The translations under genes were made by a program, and so were the position numbers. From Roseateles sp. (GTDB lineage: Bacteria; Pseudomonadota; Gammaproteobacteria; Burkholderiales; Burkholderiaceae_C): a DNA stretch of 64,000 bases. Location: positions 124,001-188,000 of the forward strand of contig NZ_JAFAGT010000085.1 in the NCBI RefSeq assembly GCF_019237615.1, in the 5' to 3' direction. Numbering within the stretch: position 1 is the first letter of the stretch; each line of letters opens with the position of its first letter. Of this stretch, positions 24,528 to 33,568 are shown in pieces. The notes under the pieces are model-generated. The model was not told where the DNA came from and made no database searches. It saw nothing but the letters and a program-made list of their open reading frames with translations.

Positions 24528-26221
24528 AAACGCGACACCAGGTTGAACCAGGCCATGGGCTGGCCCTGGCGCATGTCCGATCGCACCGGACCGCCCTGGG
24601 TCCGCCAGGCCAGGCTGAGGTCGGCGCTGACGCCGCGCAGTTGCCAGCGCAGCCCCAGGCCGGCGCCGGCCAGGCTGCGGTGGTTCTCGGCTTGGTCCCA
24701 GGGCTTGGCATTGATGGTGACACGGCCGGCGTCGTAGAAGCCCACCAGACTGGTGCCGGGGTTCAGCGCATAGCGGAGTTCCAGCTGGGCCAGCAGGCCG
24801 CGATCGCCAAACCCTTCGCTGGTCGGGTAGGCGCGCACACCGGCCGGGCCGCCGAGGCCGAAGTCCTCCGAGGAGTCCAGGTTGCCCGTGCTCCACTGCG
24901 CACCCACATGGCCGTAGAAACCGAAGTCGCCCGCCAGGGACTGGATACGGTGCAGGTCCAGCGACAGCTTGTCGAAGCGGCCCTGGCTGTTGGCGGTCAG
25001 CGCATCGGCGGCGCGCGCGGCCGCATCCAGGCGCAACCGGCCCGGGACCCAGCTCAGGCTGCCATAGCTGATGCCGCCACCGCCAAGACCGTCGCGCCGG
25101 TCGAACTGCAGCGCCACCGTCACGCTGTCGCTGCGCTTGGCACTGCGGGTCTGCAGCACATCCTGGTGGTCTTGCAAGTCCTTGTGCTGGTAGCTGGCGC
25201 TGAAAGTGACATTGCTCAGCCGGGTGCGTTGCAACGGGTAGCTCAGCCCCAGGCTGGCGACCTTGGCGGTGCCGCCGGCCTGCAGCGCGGCGAACTGGTG
25301 GCCCAGCTCGTATGAGGTATGGGCATAGCCGATGCGGCCGCGCCAACCGTCCGCGCCCAGCGGCAGGCTGTAGTCCAGCGAGCCAAGCTGCAGCGCGGCG
25401 TCGCTGGTCATGGCGCGCAGCTGCAGCTGGTCGCCGAAGTCGAAGGGACTGTCGATCTGCAGCAGCAGGCGGGCACGATAGATGCCGTTGTAGCGGCTGC
25501 CATGGTTGTCCAGCGCGGCCTCCGCACCGACGCTGCGCACGCGCTCCACCGGCACCTGCAGATCTCCGCTGCCCCCCGCTTCTCCGGGACGCACCAGCGG
25601 GTGGTTGGTGACGCCGGGCAGGTCCGACAGCAGCAGCAGCGCGCGCTCCAGCGGCGCCTGCGCAATCAGCGCGCCTCCCTGCAGCGGCGCCAGATAGGCC
25701 TGGGCGGCGGCCTGCACCGCCGGGTCGTCGCTGCGGGCCCGCACCTGGCCCCAGCGGCCTTCGATCACCTCGATCTGCAGCCGCCCACCGGCCAGTGGCT
25801 GGGCGGGCAGCAGGGCCCGGGCAAAGGGATAGCCGGCGCCCTGGTAATGGGCGGTGATGTGCGCCGCCAGGCCGCGCAGGCCGGCCAGGTCGAAGCGTCG
25901 GCCGCTCAGCTCGCCCAGCACGGCGCGTAGCTGCTCCTCGCTGAACACGGTGTTGCCGCGAAAGCTCACCGATTGCAGCTCGACCTGGGGACCGCCCGGC
26001 GCGACGGCCTGGCCGGCGTCGGCGGGCAGGATATCCAGCGTCTGGGGCGGCTTGGGCGGCTCGACGGGTGGGTTCAGCTCGCGCAGGGTGCGGCCGGCAT
26101 CCGGCAGGGACTGGGCCAGCACGCCGCTGCTGCCCAGCAGGGCGACAAGGGCCAGCGCGATCACGCCGGGGCGGTGGGGAACGAAGGACTTCAAGGTGAT
26201 CAAGTGCTTGGAACGGTTCAT
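24524..26221 (-). CDS. Two-partner secretion outer-membrane transporter TpsB (ShlB/FhaC/HecB family)
   Basis: Omp85-type pore that exports the adjacent TpsA. The 565-aa product from MNRSKHLITL has a signal peptide ending near LLGSSGVLAQ, a Pro-rich linker, a POTRA domain with VSFRGNTVFSEEQLRAVLGE, a second POTRA-like part with SDLPGVTNHPLVRP, and a C-terminal beta barrel containing GPAGVRAYPTSEGFGDRG (the VRGY-like lid-lock motif region) and ending in LVSRF with terminal Phe. No clear ribosome site precedes the ATG. It lies 31 nt after tpsA, so the two are probably one operon. Confidence 0.92.
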   Translation of the reverse strand: MNRSKHLITLKSFVPHRPGVIALALVALLGSSGVLAQSLPDAGRTLRELNPPVEPPKPPQTLDILPADAGQAVAPGGPQVELQSVSFRGNTVFSEEQLRAVLGELSGRRFDLAGLRGLAAHITAHYQGAGYPFARALLPAQPLAGGRLQIEVIEGRWGQVRARSDDPAVQAAAQAYLAPLQGGALIAQAPLERALLLLSDLPGVTNHPLVRPGEAGGSGDLQVPVERVRSVGAEAALDNHGSRYNGIYRARLLLQIDSPFDFGDQLQLRAMTSDAALQLGSLDYSLPLGADGWRGRIGYAHTSYELGHQFAALQAGGTAKVASLGLSYPLQRTRLSNVTFSASYQHKDLQDHQDVLQTRSAKRSDSVTVALQFDRRDGLGGGGISYGSLSWVPGRLRLDAAARAADALTANSQGRFDKLSLDLHRIQSLAGDFGFYGHVGAQWSTGNLDSSEDFGLGGPAGVRAYPTSEGFGDRGLLAQLELRYALNPGTSLVGFYDAGRVTINAKPWDQAENHRSLAGAGLGLRWQLRGVSADLSLAWRTQGGPVRSDMRQGQPMAWFNLVSRF

Positions 26222-26252
26222 GAAACGGGCTGTCAACGGGGTGGGCCGGGCC

Positions 26253-29200
26253 TTAGGGAGCCGCAGCACCGCGCGACTCGACGGGGGCGGAGGCCAGAGC
26301 CGGCAGGCGCAGGCCGCCGTCCACCACCAGCACGCGCAGCGCGCCGCCGATGTCGCGGCCACCACCGGCCATGGCCGCGGCCACGCCGCCGGCGCTGACT
26401 GGCACGAGGTTCAGGCTGCTGCTGTCCTGCAGCTGCGGTCGGCTGGCGGCGGCGGCGTAGACGGGCGCTGTCGGCATGCTCACGCGCGCGCCGCTGGACT
26501 GCGCGGTCTGCAGCGCGGCCGTGCCGGCAGCAGGGTGGATGATGCTCAGCCGGCCGTCGACCGCCGTGATGAGGTAGTTGCCATTGGCCAGCGCCGAGGC
26601 ATCGATCTTGTAGCTGCCGATGTCCTCACCCGGCGCGCGGGTCAGCACGCCGGCCAGGCTGTCGCCTGCCACCAGGCTGCCGGACGTAACGCGCCAACTC
26701 AGCCTGGGGTCGGCATCGCCGCGGATCTTGCTGAGGTCGTCGGCCGTCACCGTGATGGCGCGCGGCGTGATGCTCAGCTGGCCGTTGACCGCCGTGATGA
26801 CGTAGTTGCCATTGGCCAGCGCCGAGGCATCGATCTTGTAGCTCCCGACGTTCTCGCCGGCCACCCGGGTCAGCACGCCGGCCAGGCTGTCACCCCGGAC
26901 CAGGCTGCCGGACGTGACGCGCCAGGCCAGCGTCGGATCTGCCTCGCCGTAGACCTTGCCGAGGTTGTCAGCCGTCACCGTGATGGCACGCGGCGTGATG
27001 CTCAGCTGGCCGTCGACCGCCGTGATGGCGTAGTTGCCATTGGCCAGCGCCGAGGCATCGATCTTGTAGCTGCCGACGTTCTCGCCGGCCACCCGCGTCA
27101 GCGCGCCGGCCAGGCTGTCGCCCTGGACCAGGCTGCCGTTGGTGACGCGATAGGCCAGCCTGGGGTCGGCCTCGCCGTAGACCTTGCCGGCGTTGTCTGC
27201 CGTCACCGTGATGGCACGCGGCGTGATGCTCAGCACGCCGTCGACCGCCGTGATGGCGTAGTTGCCGTTGGCCAGCGCCGAGGCATCGATCTTGTAGCTG
27301 CCGACGTTCTCGCCCGCCACGCGCGTCAACGCGCCGGCCAAGCTGTCGCCCTGGACCAGGCTGCCGTTGGTGACGCGATAGGCCAGCCTGGGGTCGGCCT
27401 CGCCATAGACCTTGCTTGCGTTGTCTGCCGTCACCGTGATGGCACGCGGCATGATGCTCAGCACGCCGTCGACCGCCGTGATGGCGTAGTTGCCATTGGC
27501 CAGCGCCGAGGCGTCGATCTTGTAGCTGCCGACGTTCTCGCCCGCCACCCGCGTCAGCGCGCCGGCCAGGCTGTCGCCCTGGACCAGGCTGCCGTTGGTG
27601 ACGCGATAGGCCAGCCTGGGGTCCGCGTTGCCATAGACCTTGCCGGCGTTGTCGGCCATCACCGTGATGGCGCGCGGCGCGATGGCCAGGCTGCCGGGCA
27701 CATAACTGATGGCGTAGTTGCCGGAACTCAGGCCCCCCACCGTCAGCACATAGCTGCCGGCATTGCTCGCGCCCTGGCTGCTGCCGCCGTAGACCAGGCT
27801 GCCGCCCAGCACGGCCATCGTCTCGCCGTTGACGAAGCCGCTGTAGCCGACGCCGTTGCCTCCCGTCCAGCCCAGGCCGTCATAGGTCTTGCCGGCGTTG
27901 TTTGCGGTGATGACGAGCGGCGCGGCACCGATGGTGGCGCTGAGGTCGGCCGGCGCCATCAGCAGGTAGTTGCCGGCCTGGGCGCCGCTGAGGGTCAGCC
28001 CAGTGAGGAACACGGCCTTGCCGGAGCCGGCGTTGGCGTCGACGAATTGCCCGGACAGCGTTCCACCCGCACTGACCGCATCCCCGGCCAGCACGCCGCT
28101 CAGACTGGCCGTGCCGCCGATGCTGGCGCTGGCGCTGCCGTCATAGACCTTGTCGGCCACCGTCAGGCCGTTCACGGTGAGCACGGCCTTGTTGATGGTC
28201 AGCGTGCCAGGCACGTAGCTGATGGCGTAGTTGCCCGAGCTCAGGCCGCCCGGCACCAGCACATAGCTGCCGGCATTCACCGCGCCTTGGCCGTTGCCGC
28301 CGTAAACCAGGCTGCCCCCAAGCACAGCCGCTGTCTCGCCGTTAACGAAGCCGCTGTAGCTGATGCCGTTGCCGCCCGACCAGCCCAGACGGTCATAGGT
28401 CTTGCTGGCATCGTTGGCGCTGATGGTGAGCGGTGCGGCGCTGATGGTGGCGCTGAAGCCGGTCGTCCCCGTCACGCTGTAGTTGCCGGCATCCGCGCCG
28501 CCCAGGCTCAGGCCGCTGATGACCACCGTCTTGTTGCTGCCCGCATTGGCGTCTGCAAACTGGCCCGTGACGGGCCCGCTCAGGTTGACCACGTCGCCAG
28601 CCAGCGCGCCGCTGAGGGTCGCCGTGCCGGTAAGACTGGCAGCGACGCCGCCGTCATAGACCTTGTTTGCCGCCACCAGGCCACTCAGCGTGAGGGCGAG
28701 CTTGCTGATGGTCAGCGCACCGTTGACATAGCTGATGGCGTAGTTGCCCGAACTCAGGCCGCCCGGCGTCAGCACATAGCTGCCGGCGTTGCGGGCGCCC
28801 TGGCTGTTGCCGCCATAGACCAGGCTGCCGCCCAGCACGGCTGACGTCTCGCCGTTGACAAAGCCGCCGTAGCTCACGCCGTCGCCGCCCGTCCAGCCCA
28901 GACCGTCATAGGTCTTGCCGGCGTTGTTGGCCGTGATGACGAGCGGGGCCTTGTCGATGGTTAGCGCGCCGGGCACATAGTGGATGGCGTAGTTGGCCGC
29001 GCTCAGGCCGCCCGCCGTCAGCGCATAGCTGCCGGCGTTGCGGGCGCCCTGGCTGTTACCGCCATAGGTCAGCGTGCCGCCCAGCACTGCAGCGGTCTCG
29101 CCATTGACGAAGCCGCTGTAGTTCACGCCATTGCCGCCCAACCAGCCCAGGCCGTCATAGGTCTTGCCCGCGTCGTTGGCGGTGATGGTCAGCGGGGCCT

Positions 29201-32200
29201 TGTTGATGGTGAACGTGGCACCCGGCTGCAAGGCCACGACATAGTTGCTGCTGAACTGGAGGCCCGCCAGGCTGAACGTGTAGATGCCGGCATTCTCTCC
29301 GGCGCTGCGCGTGATGCTGCCAGAGACGCTGTCGCCACTCACCATGCTGCCGGAGGTGGTCTGCCAGGTCAGGATCGGGTCGGCCTGGCCATAGACCTTG
29401 CTCTGGCTGTCGGCACCGACCGTGATCAGCCGGGGCTTGATGAGCGACAGCGCACCGGCATTGACCAGCACGCTCGTGTCACCGTCTGCGGCCCGCAGGC
29501 CGCTAAGGAACAGCGTGCTGGCATCGCCCGCGGCGCCACCCGTCTTGGCTTGGGTGGCGCTGAGAAAAGTGCCCTCCACCACAGCGTCGCCCGTCACGTC
29601 GGCCAGGCTGCCGCCCAACACCTTGAGGTGCCCGGCGGCAGCGGCGGCCGAGTAGACCTGGCCGTCGTAGTACTTGAGCATCGGCTCGCTGTAGGCGACG
29701 AGCATGTGCTTGAGCTTGGGCGTGCTGCCCGGAGGCTGGCCACCCAGGTCGCCCAACAGCCAGTCGCCCCAGGTATTGCTGTCTGCATAGTTGGCCGGAT
29801 CCAGCAGCTGGGCCGCAGTCTTGGCGACCACGTTCTGCATCACAAGCCGAGCGCCCGCGCCGTCGTTGTAGACGCCGTCCAAAAACCGCAGAGCCGAGCC
29901 GGAGTTCGTCCAGTAGGAGTTCTGGATGCTGGCCATCCCGGACTCGGAACCGACCAGACCGGCGCTGAAAGCCCGGCTGGAGTCGTAGTTGGCGGCCAGA
30001 TCCATCGTCAGCCGGAACTTGGCGATGGACGCATCGACGATGGCCCCCCCCTGCCCGTACATCGCCCCGAACAGGCCACCGAAGTACAGATAGCTGTTGA
30101 GCGGCGCCGTCGACAACGACGCACTGATGTTGAAGTCACCCCGGCTGATCAGGTCATACGCAGTGAAGACGGTGCCGGAATTGCCCCCCACCTGCCCGGC
30201 GATGCCGCCCACGTAGGTACGCCCGGCCGCAGCAACGCTGATGGTGCCGCTGTTTTCGGCATGCCGGATCGTGGTGGCGTTGGCCGCCTGGCCGACAATG
30301 CCACCGACGATGACGTAACGGCCGGCAGAGGGCGTCGACGTGGCGAACTGCGCGTCGATATTGCCGTGGTTCTGCACATCGAACAGCTGGGAATTGTTGG
30401 CGCTATTGACGATGCCGCCCACGCCGTGACCGAACGTGTCTTCAACAAGCGGCGTGCCCTTCACCAGGATGTCGCCGTAGTTGCGCACGCCGTACAGGCT
30501 GGAGCCATACATCGAGCCGACGATGCCGCCCACGCCTTGCGAGTTGCTTCCCACGTGCAGGGTGCCGCGGTTCTCGACGTTGATCATCACGCCGTAGTCG
30601 AACTGGCCGACCAGGCCGCCACCGTCATTGAAGGGATAGTCGGTGAACCTGATGTCGGCCTTGTTGAGCACGTTCTCGATGACGCTGTTGCTGGCCCGGT
30701 TCACCAGCGCACCGCCACGCGTCGTCAGCACAATGCTGTTGCTGGCGTCGAGGGTCAGGTTCTTCAGGATGGCCCCCTCGAGGGTGCCGAAAAGGCCCGA
30801 GCCGCCGATCTTGATGTTGGAGATGGTGTGGCCATCACCGTCAAAGACGCCGCGGAAAGTCCCCCCCCTCATCTCGGGGAGCGAGTTGCCGGCACCAGGG
30901 TCGATGTCACGGCCCAGGGCCACGAACGTATAGCCGCTGGTGAACATGGTCGAGCGGAGGAAGTTGCTGAGATCGTCACCGGTGTTGATCAGCATGTAGG
31001 GCGCCAGCGCCCCGCCGCCCATGGCGATGTTCTTGTCGAAGCTCGTCGGGCTCGAGTACTTGGCCCAGCCGCTGCCCAGGGGGTTGTAGTACAGCTTGAT
31101 GTTGCCGTCCGAGCCGGTGAAGTCGATGTAGCGCGTCGCGGCGCTGGCGAACTTGACGGCACCCGTGCCATCCGCATTGCTGTCGCTGCGCAGGATCAGA
31201 TCGCCCGTGCCCGCGGCATGGCGGATCTGCTGGTTGATCTGGATATCGCGCTCCGCCTTCAGCGTCAGGGTATTGCCGCCGCTCCAGTCGATGCGATCGT
31301 TGACCAGGATGTCGCCGTTGCCGCCCGCCGTACCCTGGCTGGTCGTGGCGATGGTCACATTGGTGCTGGCCAGATCGGCGGACAGCTGGGCGCCGGTGAT
31401 GTCCCCACCGCTGGCCGCGATGGTGTAGTCGTTGGGGTCGATCAGCCAGGTACCGGTCTTGCCGGCAGACGCCAGGGTGTTGATCCTGCGACCATCGGCC
31501 AGGTGCACCCGTGCCGCGCTGGTCTCGATGAAGCCCCCGTCGCCGCCGGATGGGGCGCTGGCGTCCAGCTTGCCGCCGACCAGGATGCTGTCGCGGGCCA
31601 GGTCGCCCAGAAGATAGATCTCGCCCTTGGCACCGCTGGCCAGGGTGCGGGCCTCGCTGGTGCCGGTGTGCTTGATGACACTGCCGGAGATCTCGCCGGC
31701 GCTCCTGGCCGTCAGATAGATCAGGCCGCCGTCGGCGCGGATCGCACCGCCCTGCTCGATCAGCGCGTTGAGCGCGCCCTCTTCCACCTCCAGCTTGGCC
31801 GGGCCGCCCAGGTCCAGCAGCACGCGCCGGCCGGCCCCCAGCTGCACGCGGCCCGCGTCGCCGGTGGCGATGCTGCCGCTGTTGCTGATGCGCGCGGCAA
31901 TCAGTGCCACGTTGCCGCCCGCTGCGGCCTGGATGCTGCCGGCGTTGACGACGCTGGCAGCACTGTCGCCGCTGAAGCGGTAGCGGCCGGCCATGAAGTC
32001 CGCATCGCTGAGGTTCAGCGTGGACGCCACCAGCCCGCCAACGTTGACCTGGGCAGTGGACGTGAACAACACGCCGTTGGGGTTGACCAGGAAGACCTGG
32101 CCGTTGGCATTGAGGGCGCCCTGGATGGTCGAGACATCCGAGCCCAGCACACGGTTCAGCGCGATGGCACTGCTGCCGGGCTGGACGAAGTTGACGCTCT

Positions 32201-32486
32201 GGCCGGCGCCGATGGAGAAGCTCTGCCAGTTGGCGGCCAGCTTGTCGCTGGTCTGGGTGATGGTCAGCGTGTTGCCGTTCTGGGCAATGCTGCCGCTGCC
32301 GGCAACGATCTGGCCACCGCTGGGCAGGGCTTGCGCCTGCACGGCGCCGGCGGCCAACAGGGCCAGGCTCAGGGCCGCCAGGCGCAGGGTTCCACCGCCG
32401 CGCTTGCCGCGCGCACGTGCGCCCTCGGGGGCGGGCACCCAGCTTTGGCTGAGTTCGTTCCAGATCAGTCGGTAGGTCTTGTTCAT
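26253..32486 (-). CDS. Secreted filamentous-haemagglutinin-family protein TpsA with MBG/YDG repeats
   Basis: Large surface or released exoprotein (2077 aa from MNKTYRLIWNELSQSWV). The N terminus is an extended signal peptide region (ESPR), then a hydrophobic core and AQA cleavage site. The TPS haemagglutination domain follows (about residues 50-300) with FVQPGSSAIALNRVLG and VFLVNPNGVLF. The middle (about 600-860) has GLUG-like GGIVGQ/GGLFGA repeats. About residues 1010-1985 carry 12 MBG/YDG-like domains; the C-terminal tail is Ala-rich with LRVLVVDGGLRLPA. No covalent anchor is seen. An adhesin or biofilm role is inferred from the family. Confidence 0.9.
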   Translation of the reverse strand: MNKTYRLIWNELSQSWVPAPEGARARGKRGGGTLRLAALSLALLAAGAVQAQALPSGGQIVAGSGSIAQNGNTLTITQTSDKLAANWQSFSIGAGQSVNFVQPGSSAIALNRVLGSDVSTIQGALNANGQVFLVNPNGVLFTSTAQVNVGGLVASTLNLSDADFMAGRYRFSGDSAASVVNAGSIQAAAGGNVALIAARISNSGSIATGDAGRVQLGAGRRVLLDLGGPAKLEVEEGALNALIEQGGAIRADGGLIYLTARSAGEISGSVIKHTGTSEARTLASGAKGEIYLLGDLARDSILVGGKLDASAPSGGDGGFIETSAARVHLADGRRINTLASAGKTGTWLIDPNDYTIAASGGDITGAQLSADLASTNVTIATTSQGTAGGNGDILVNDRIDWSGGNTLTLKAERDIQINQQIRHAAGTGDLILRSDSNADGTGAVKFASAATRYIDFTGSDGNIKLYYNPLGSGWAKYSSPTSFDKNIAMGGGALAPYMLINTGDDLSNFLRSTMFTSGYTFVALGRDIDPGAGNSLPEMRGGTFRGVFDGDGHTISNIKIGGSGLFGTLEGAILKNLTLDASNSIVLTTRGGALVNRASNSVIENVLNKADIRFTDYPFNDGGGLVGQFDYGVMINVENRGTLHVGSNSQGVGGIVGSMYGSSLYGVRNYGDILVKGTPLVEDTFGHGVGGIVNSANNSQLFDVQNHGNIDAQFATSTPSAGRYVIVGGIVGQAANATTIRHAENSGTISVAAAGRTYVGGIAGQVGGNSGTVFTAYDLISRGDFNISASLSTAPLNSYLYFGGLFGAMYGQGGAIVDASIAKFRLTMDLAANYDSSRAFSAGLVGSESGMASIQNSYWTNSGSALRFLDGVYNDGAGARLVMQNVVAKTAAQLLDPANYADSNTWGDWLLGDLGGQPPGSTPKLKHMLVAYSEPMLKYYDGQVYSAAAAAGHLKVLGGSLADVTGDAVVEGTFLSATQAKTGGAAGDASTLFLSGLRAADGDTSVLVNAGALSLIKPRLITVGADSQSKVYGQADPILTWQTTSGSMVSGDSVSGSITRSAGENAGIYTFSLAGLQFSSNYVVALQPGATFTINKAPLTITANDAGKTYDGLGWLGGNGVNYSGFVNGETAAVLGGTLTYGGNSQGARNAGSYALTAGGLSAANYAIHYVPGALTIDKAPLVITANNAGKTYDGLGWTGGDGVSYGGFVNGETSAVLGGSLVYGGNSQGARNAGSYVLTPGGLSSGNYAISYVNGALTISKLALTLSGLVAANKVYDGGVAASLTGTATLSGALAGDVVNLSGPVTGQFADANAGSNKTVVISGLSLGGADAGNYSVTGTTGFSATISAAPLTISANDASKTYDRLGWSGGNGISYSGFVNGETAAVLGGSLVYGGNGQGAVNAGSYVLVPGGLSSGNYAISYVPGTLTINKAVLTVNGLTVADKVYDGSASASIGGTASLSGVLAGDAVSAGGTLSGQFVDANAGSGKAVFLTGLTLSGAQAGNYLLMAPADLSATIGAAPLVITANNAGKTYDGLGWTGGNGVGYSGFVNGETMAVLGGSLVYGGSSQGASNAGSYVLTVGGLSSGNYAISYVPGSLAIAPRAITVMADNAGKVYGNADPRLAYRVTNGSLVQGDSLAGALTRVAGENVGSYKIDASALANGNYAITAVDGVLSIMPRAITVTADNASKVYGEADPRLAYRVTNGSLVQGDSLAGALTRVAGENVGSYKIDASALANGNYAITAVDGVLSITPRAITVTADNAGKVYGEADPRLAYRVTNGSLVQGDSLAGALTRVAGENVGSYKIDASALANGNYAITAVDGQLSITPRAITVTADNLGKVYGEADPTLAWRVTSGSLVRGDSLAGVLTRVAGENVGSYKIDASALANGNYVITAVNGQLSITPRAITVTADDLSKIRGDADPRLSWRVTSGSLVAGDSLAGVLTRAPGEDIGSYKIDASALANGNYLITAVDGRLSIIHPAAGTAALQTAQSSGARVSMPTAPVYAAAASRPQLQDSSSLNLVPVSAGGVAAAMAGGGRDIGGALRVLVVDGGLRLPALASAPVESRGAAAP
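26539..27678. repeat. 228-bp tandem repeat, five units, coding for MBG-like domains
   Basis: Equivalent bases (GTCACCGTGATGGC) recur at 26746, 26974, 27202, 27430 and about 27658, an exact 228-bp period. Each unit encodes 76 residues, from PRAITVTADN through KVYGEADP and GSYKIDASALANGNY to LSIT. The three N-terminal units are nearly identical; the two C-terminal ones have diverged (for example KIRGDADP in the last). This indicates recent tandem duplication and a site where repeat number can change. Confidence 0.9.
27679..29450. repeat. Interleaved MBG and YDG-type domain repeats in tpsA
   Basis: Reading in protein order, one diverged MBG unit (PRLITVGADSQSKVYGQADP) is followed by two units with KTYDGLGW and VNGET motifs, one unit with NKVYDGG, another KTYDRLGW unit, one with DKVYDGSA, and a last KTYDGLGW unit. 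Each is about 80 residues. The alternation of two domain types suggests duplication of a two-domain block. Boundaries are approximate. Confidence 0.75.
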
Positions 32487-32680
32487 GTCGAGGTGGTGGG
32501 GCGAGAGCCGCGCTGCGCTTGCGGCATGCGGCGGCACGGCCCGCAATACACGGGCCGATCAAGGGAGGAGCGGAAGGGGCAGCCGGACCGGTATCAGCCC
32601 TCGGGCGCGAGGACCCGATGGAGGGGGCGATACGGATTTGCTGTCATGCCACCAGCGTAAGCGCGGGCCGCCAGATGAAA

Positions 32681-32696
32681 CTGAGCGTGTCTGAGC
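32681..32696. promoter_or_regulatory. Possible OmpR-type regulator site upstream of tpsA
   Basis: CTGAGC occurs at 32681 and again at 32691, a direct repeat with an exact 10-bp period, as many OmpR/PhoB-family regulators recognise. It lies in the 261-bp gap between the response-regulator gene and tpsA, about 195 bp before the tpsA start. Binding is inference only. Confidence 0.35.
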
Positions 32697-32747
32697 AGCG
32701 CGGCCGCGGCTCCGCCAGCTGTGTCCTATTTCACGCCGGCTGCGGGC

Positions 32748-33482
32748 TCAGGGCCGTATCAGCGCGCGGGCGTGGAAGCGGTAGCCGGCGTTGCGCGCGG
32801 TGTTGATCGGCAGCTCCAGGCCCGTGGCCTCGCTGACCTTGCGGCGCAGACGGCGCATCTGGGTGTCCAGGCGTCTATGGTCGTAGCTGAGGAAGTCCTC
32901 GCCCAGCGACTCGATGATCTGTTGCCGGCTGGCGATGCTGCCGGCCTCGCGCATCAACTCGTTGAGCACCCGCAGATCCTGCTCCGACAGCGCGATGGTC
33001 GCATGGCCGGGCGGCGTCAGCCGGCGCACGCCCAACTCCAGCACCCAGGTGTCGCGCGGCGCGCTCAGCGGCTCCTCGGCGATGCGGCGCGACATCGCCG
33101 CCAGCGTGGCGGCCAGCTCGTCCAGGTCCGCGGTCTTGGGCAGGTAGTAGTCGGCGCCGATGTTCAAGCCCTCGACGCGATCGCGCGTGGCGCCGCGCGC
33201 GGTCAGCACGACGATGCCCAGCGGGCGGCCCTGGGCGCGCAGCTCGCTCACCAGGGTCAGGCCATCGCCGTCGGGCAGACCCAGGTCGAGCAGGGCAATG
33301 CCATGGCGTTCCGGGTCGTAGAGCCGCCTGAACTCCTGCAGCGAGGCGGCGGCATCGACGCGGTAGCCGGCGGCACCGAGGAAGTCACCCAGTTCCTCGC
33401 GCAGCACCGCCTCGTCTTCCAGCAGGATCAGATCTCTCAAGGGATGGAGGTTGGGCTGGGGTGGTCGCACGAATCTGAACAT
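32748..33482 (-). CDS. OmpR/PhoB-family response regulator
   Basis: The 244-aa product from MFRFVRPPQPN has a receiver domain with the acidic pocket LLEDEAV, phospho-acceptor Asp about residue 66 in ALLDLGLPDGDG, switch Thr in VVLTARG and Lys in YYLPKTAD, then a winged-helix DNA-binding domain from about residue 140 (ALSEQDLRVLNELMREAG, DTQMRRLRRKV, GYRFHA). The frame is open further upstream but there encodes the Ala-Arg-Pro product of the 9-bp repeat. It is divergent from the sensor kinase and lies directly upstream of tpsA on the same strand. Confidence 0.92.
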   Translation of the reverse strand: MFRFVRPPQPNLHPLRDLILLEDEAVLREELGDFLGAAGYRVDAAASLQEFRRLYDPERHGIALLDLGLPDGDGLTLVSELRAQGRPLGIVVLTARGATRDRVEGLNIGADYYLPKTADLDELAATLAAMSRRIAEEPLSAPRDTWVLELGVRRLTPPGHATIALSEQDLRVLNELMREAGSIASRQQIIESLGEDFLSYDHRRLDTQMRRLRRKVSEATGLELPINTARNAGYRFHARALIRP

Positions 33483-33497
33483 GTCCGGGTGTCCCGC

Positions 33498-33533
33498 GGG
33501 GCGCGCGGGGCGCGCGGGGCGCGCGGGGCGCGC
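33498..33533. repeat. 9-bp tandem repeat (GGGGCGCGC x4) between divergent regulator and kinase
   Basis: Four perfect units with GGGG at 33498, 33507, 33516 and 33525. They sit in the 86-bp gap between the start of the response regulator (33482) and that of the kinase (33569), so a change in copy number would alter spacing in the shared promoter region. Confidence 0.9.
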
Positions 33534-33568
33534 ATTGTCACTGAACCGCGCCGGGATAATTTGCGTCG

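Noticed and set aside
26539-27678. 228-bp direct repeats considered as CRISPR or satellite DNA
   Set aside because: Units are in frame, protein-coding and have no unique spacers.
25854-28844. Open frame of about 1000 codons on the + strand opposite tpsB/tpsA
   Set aside because: Its repeated sequence (HRDGTRRDAQ-type units) is the antisense of the MBG repeats, not an independent gene.
28980-32660. Very long open frame on the + strand across tpsA
   Set aside because: It is antisense to the repeat-rich tpsA gene; the translation has no recognisable domain and its openness reflects high third-position GC of the real gene.
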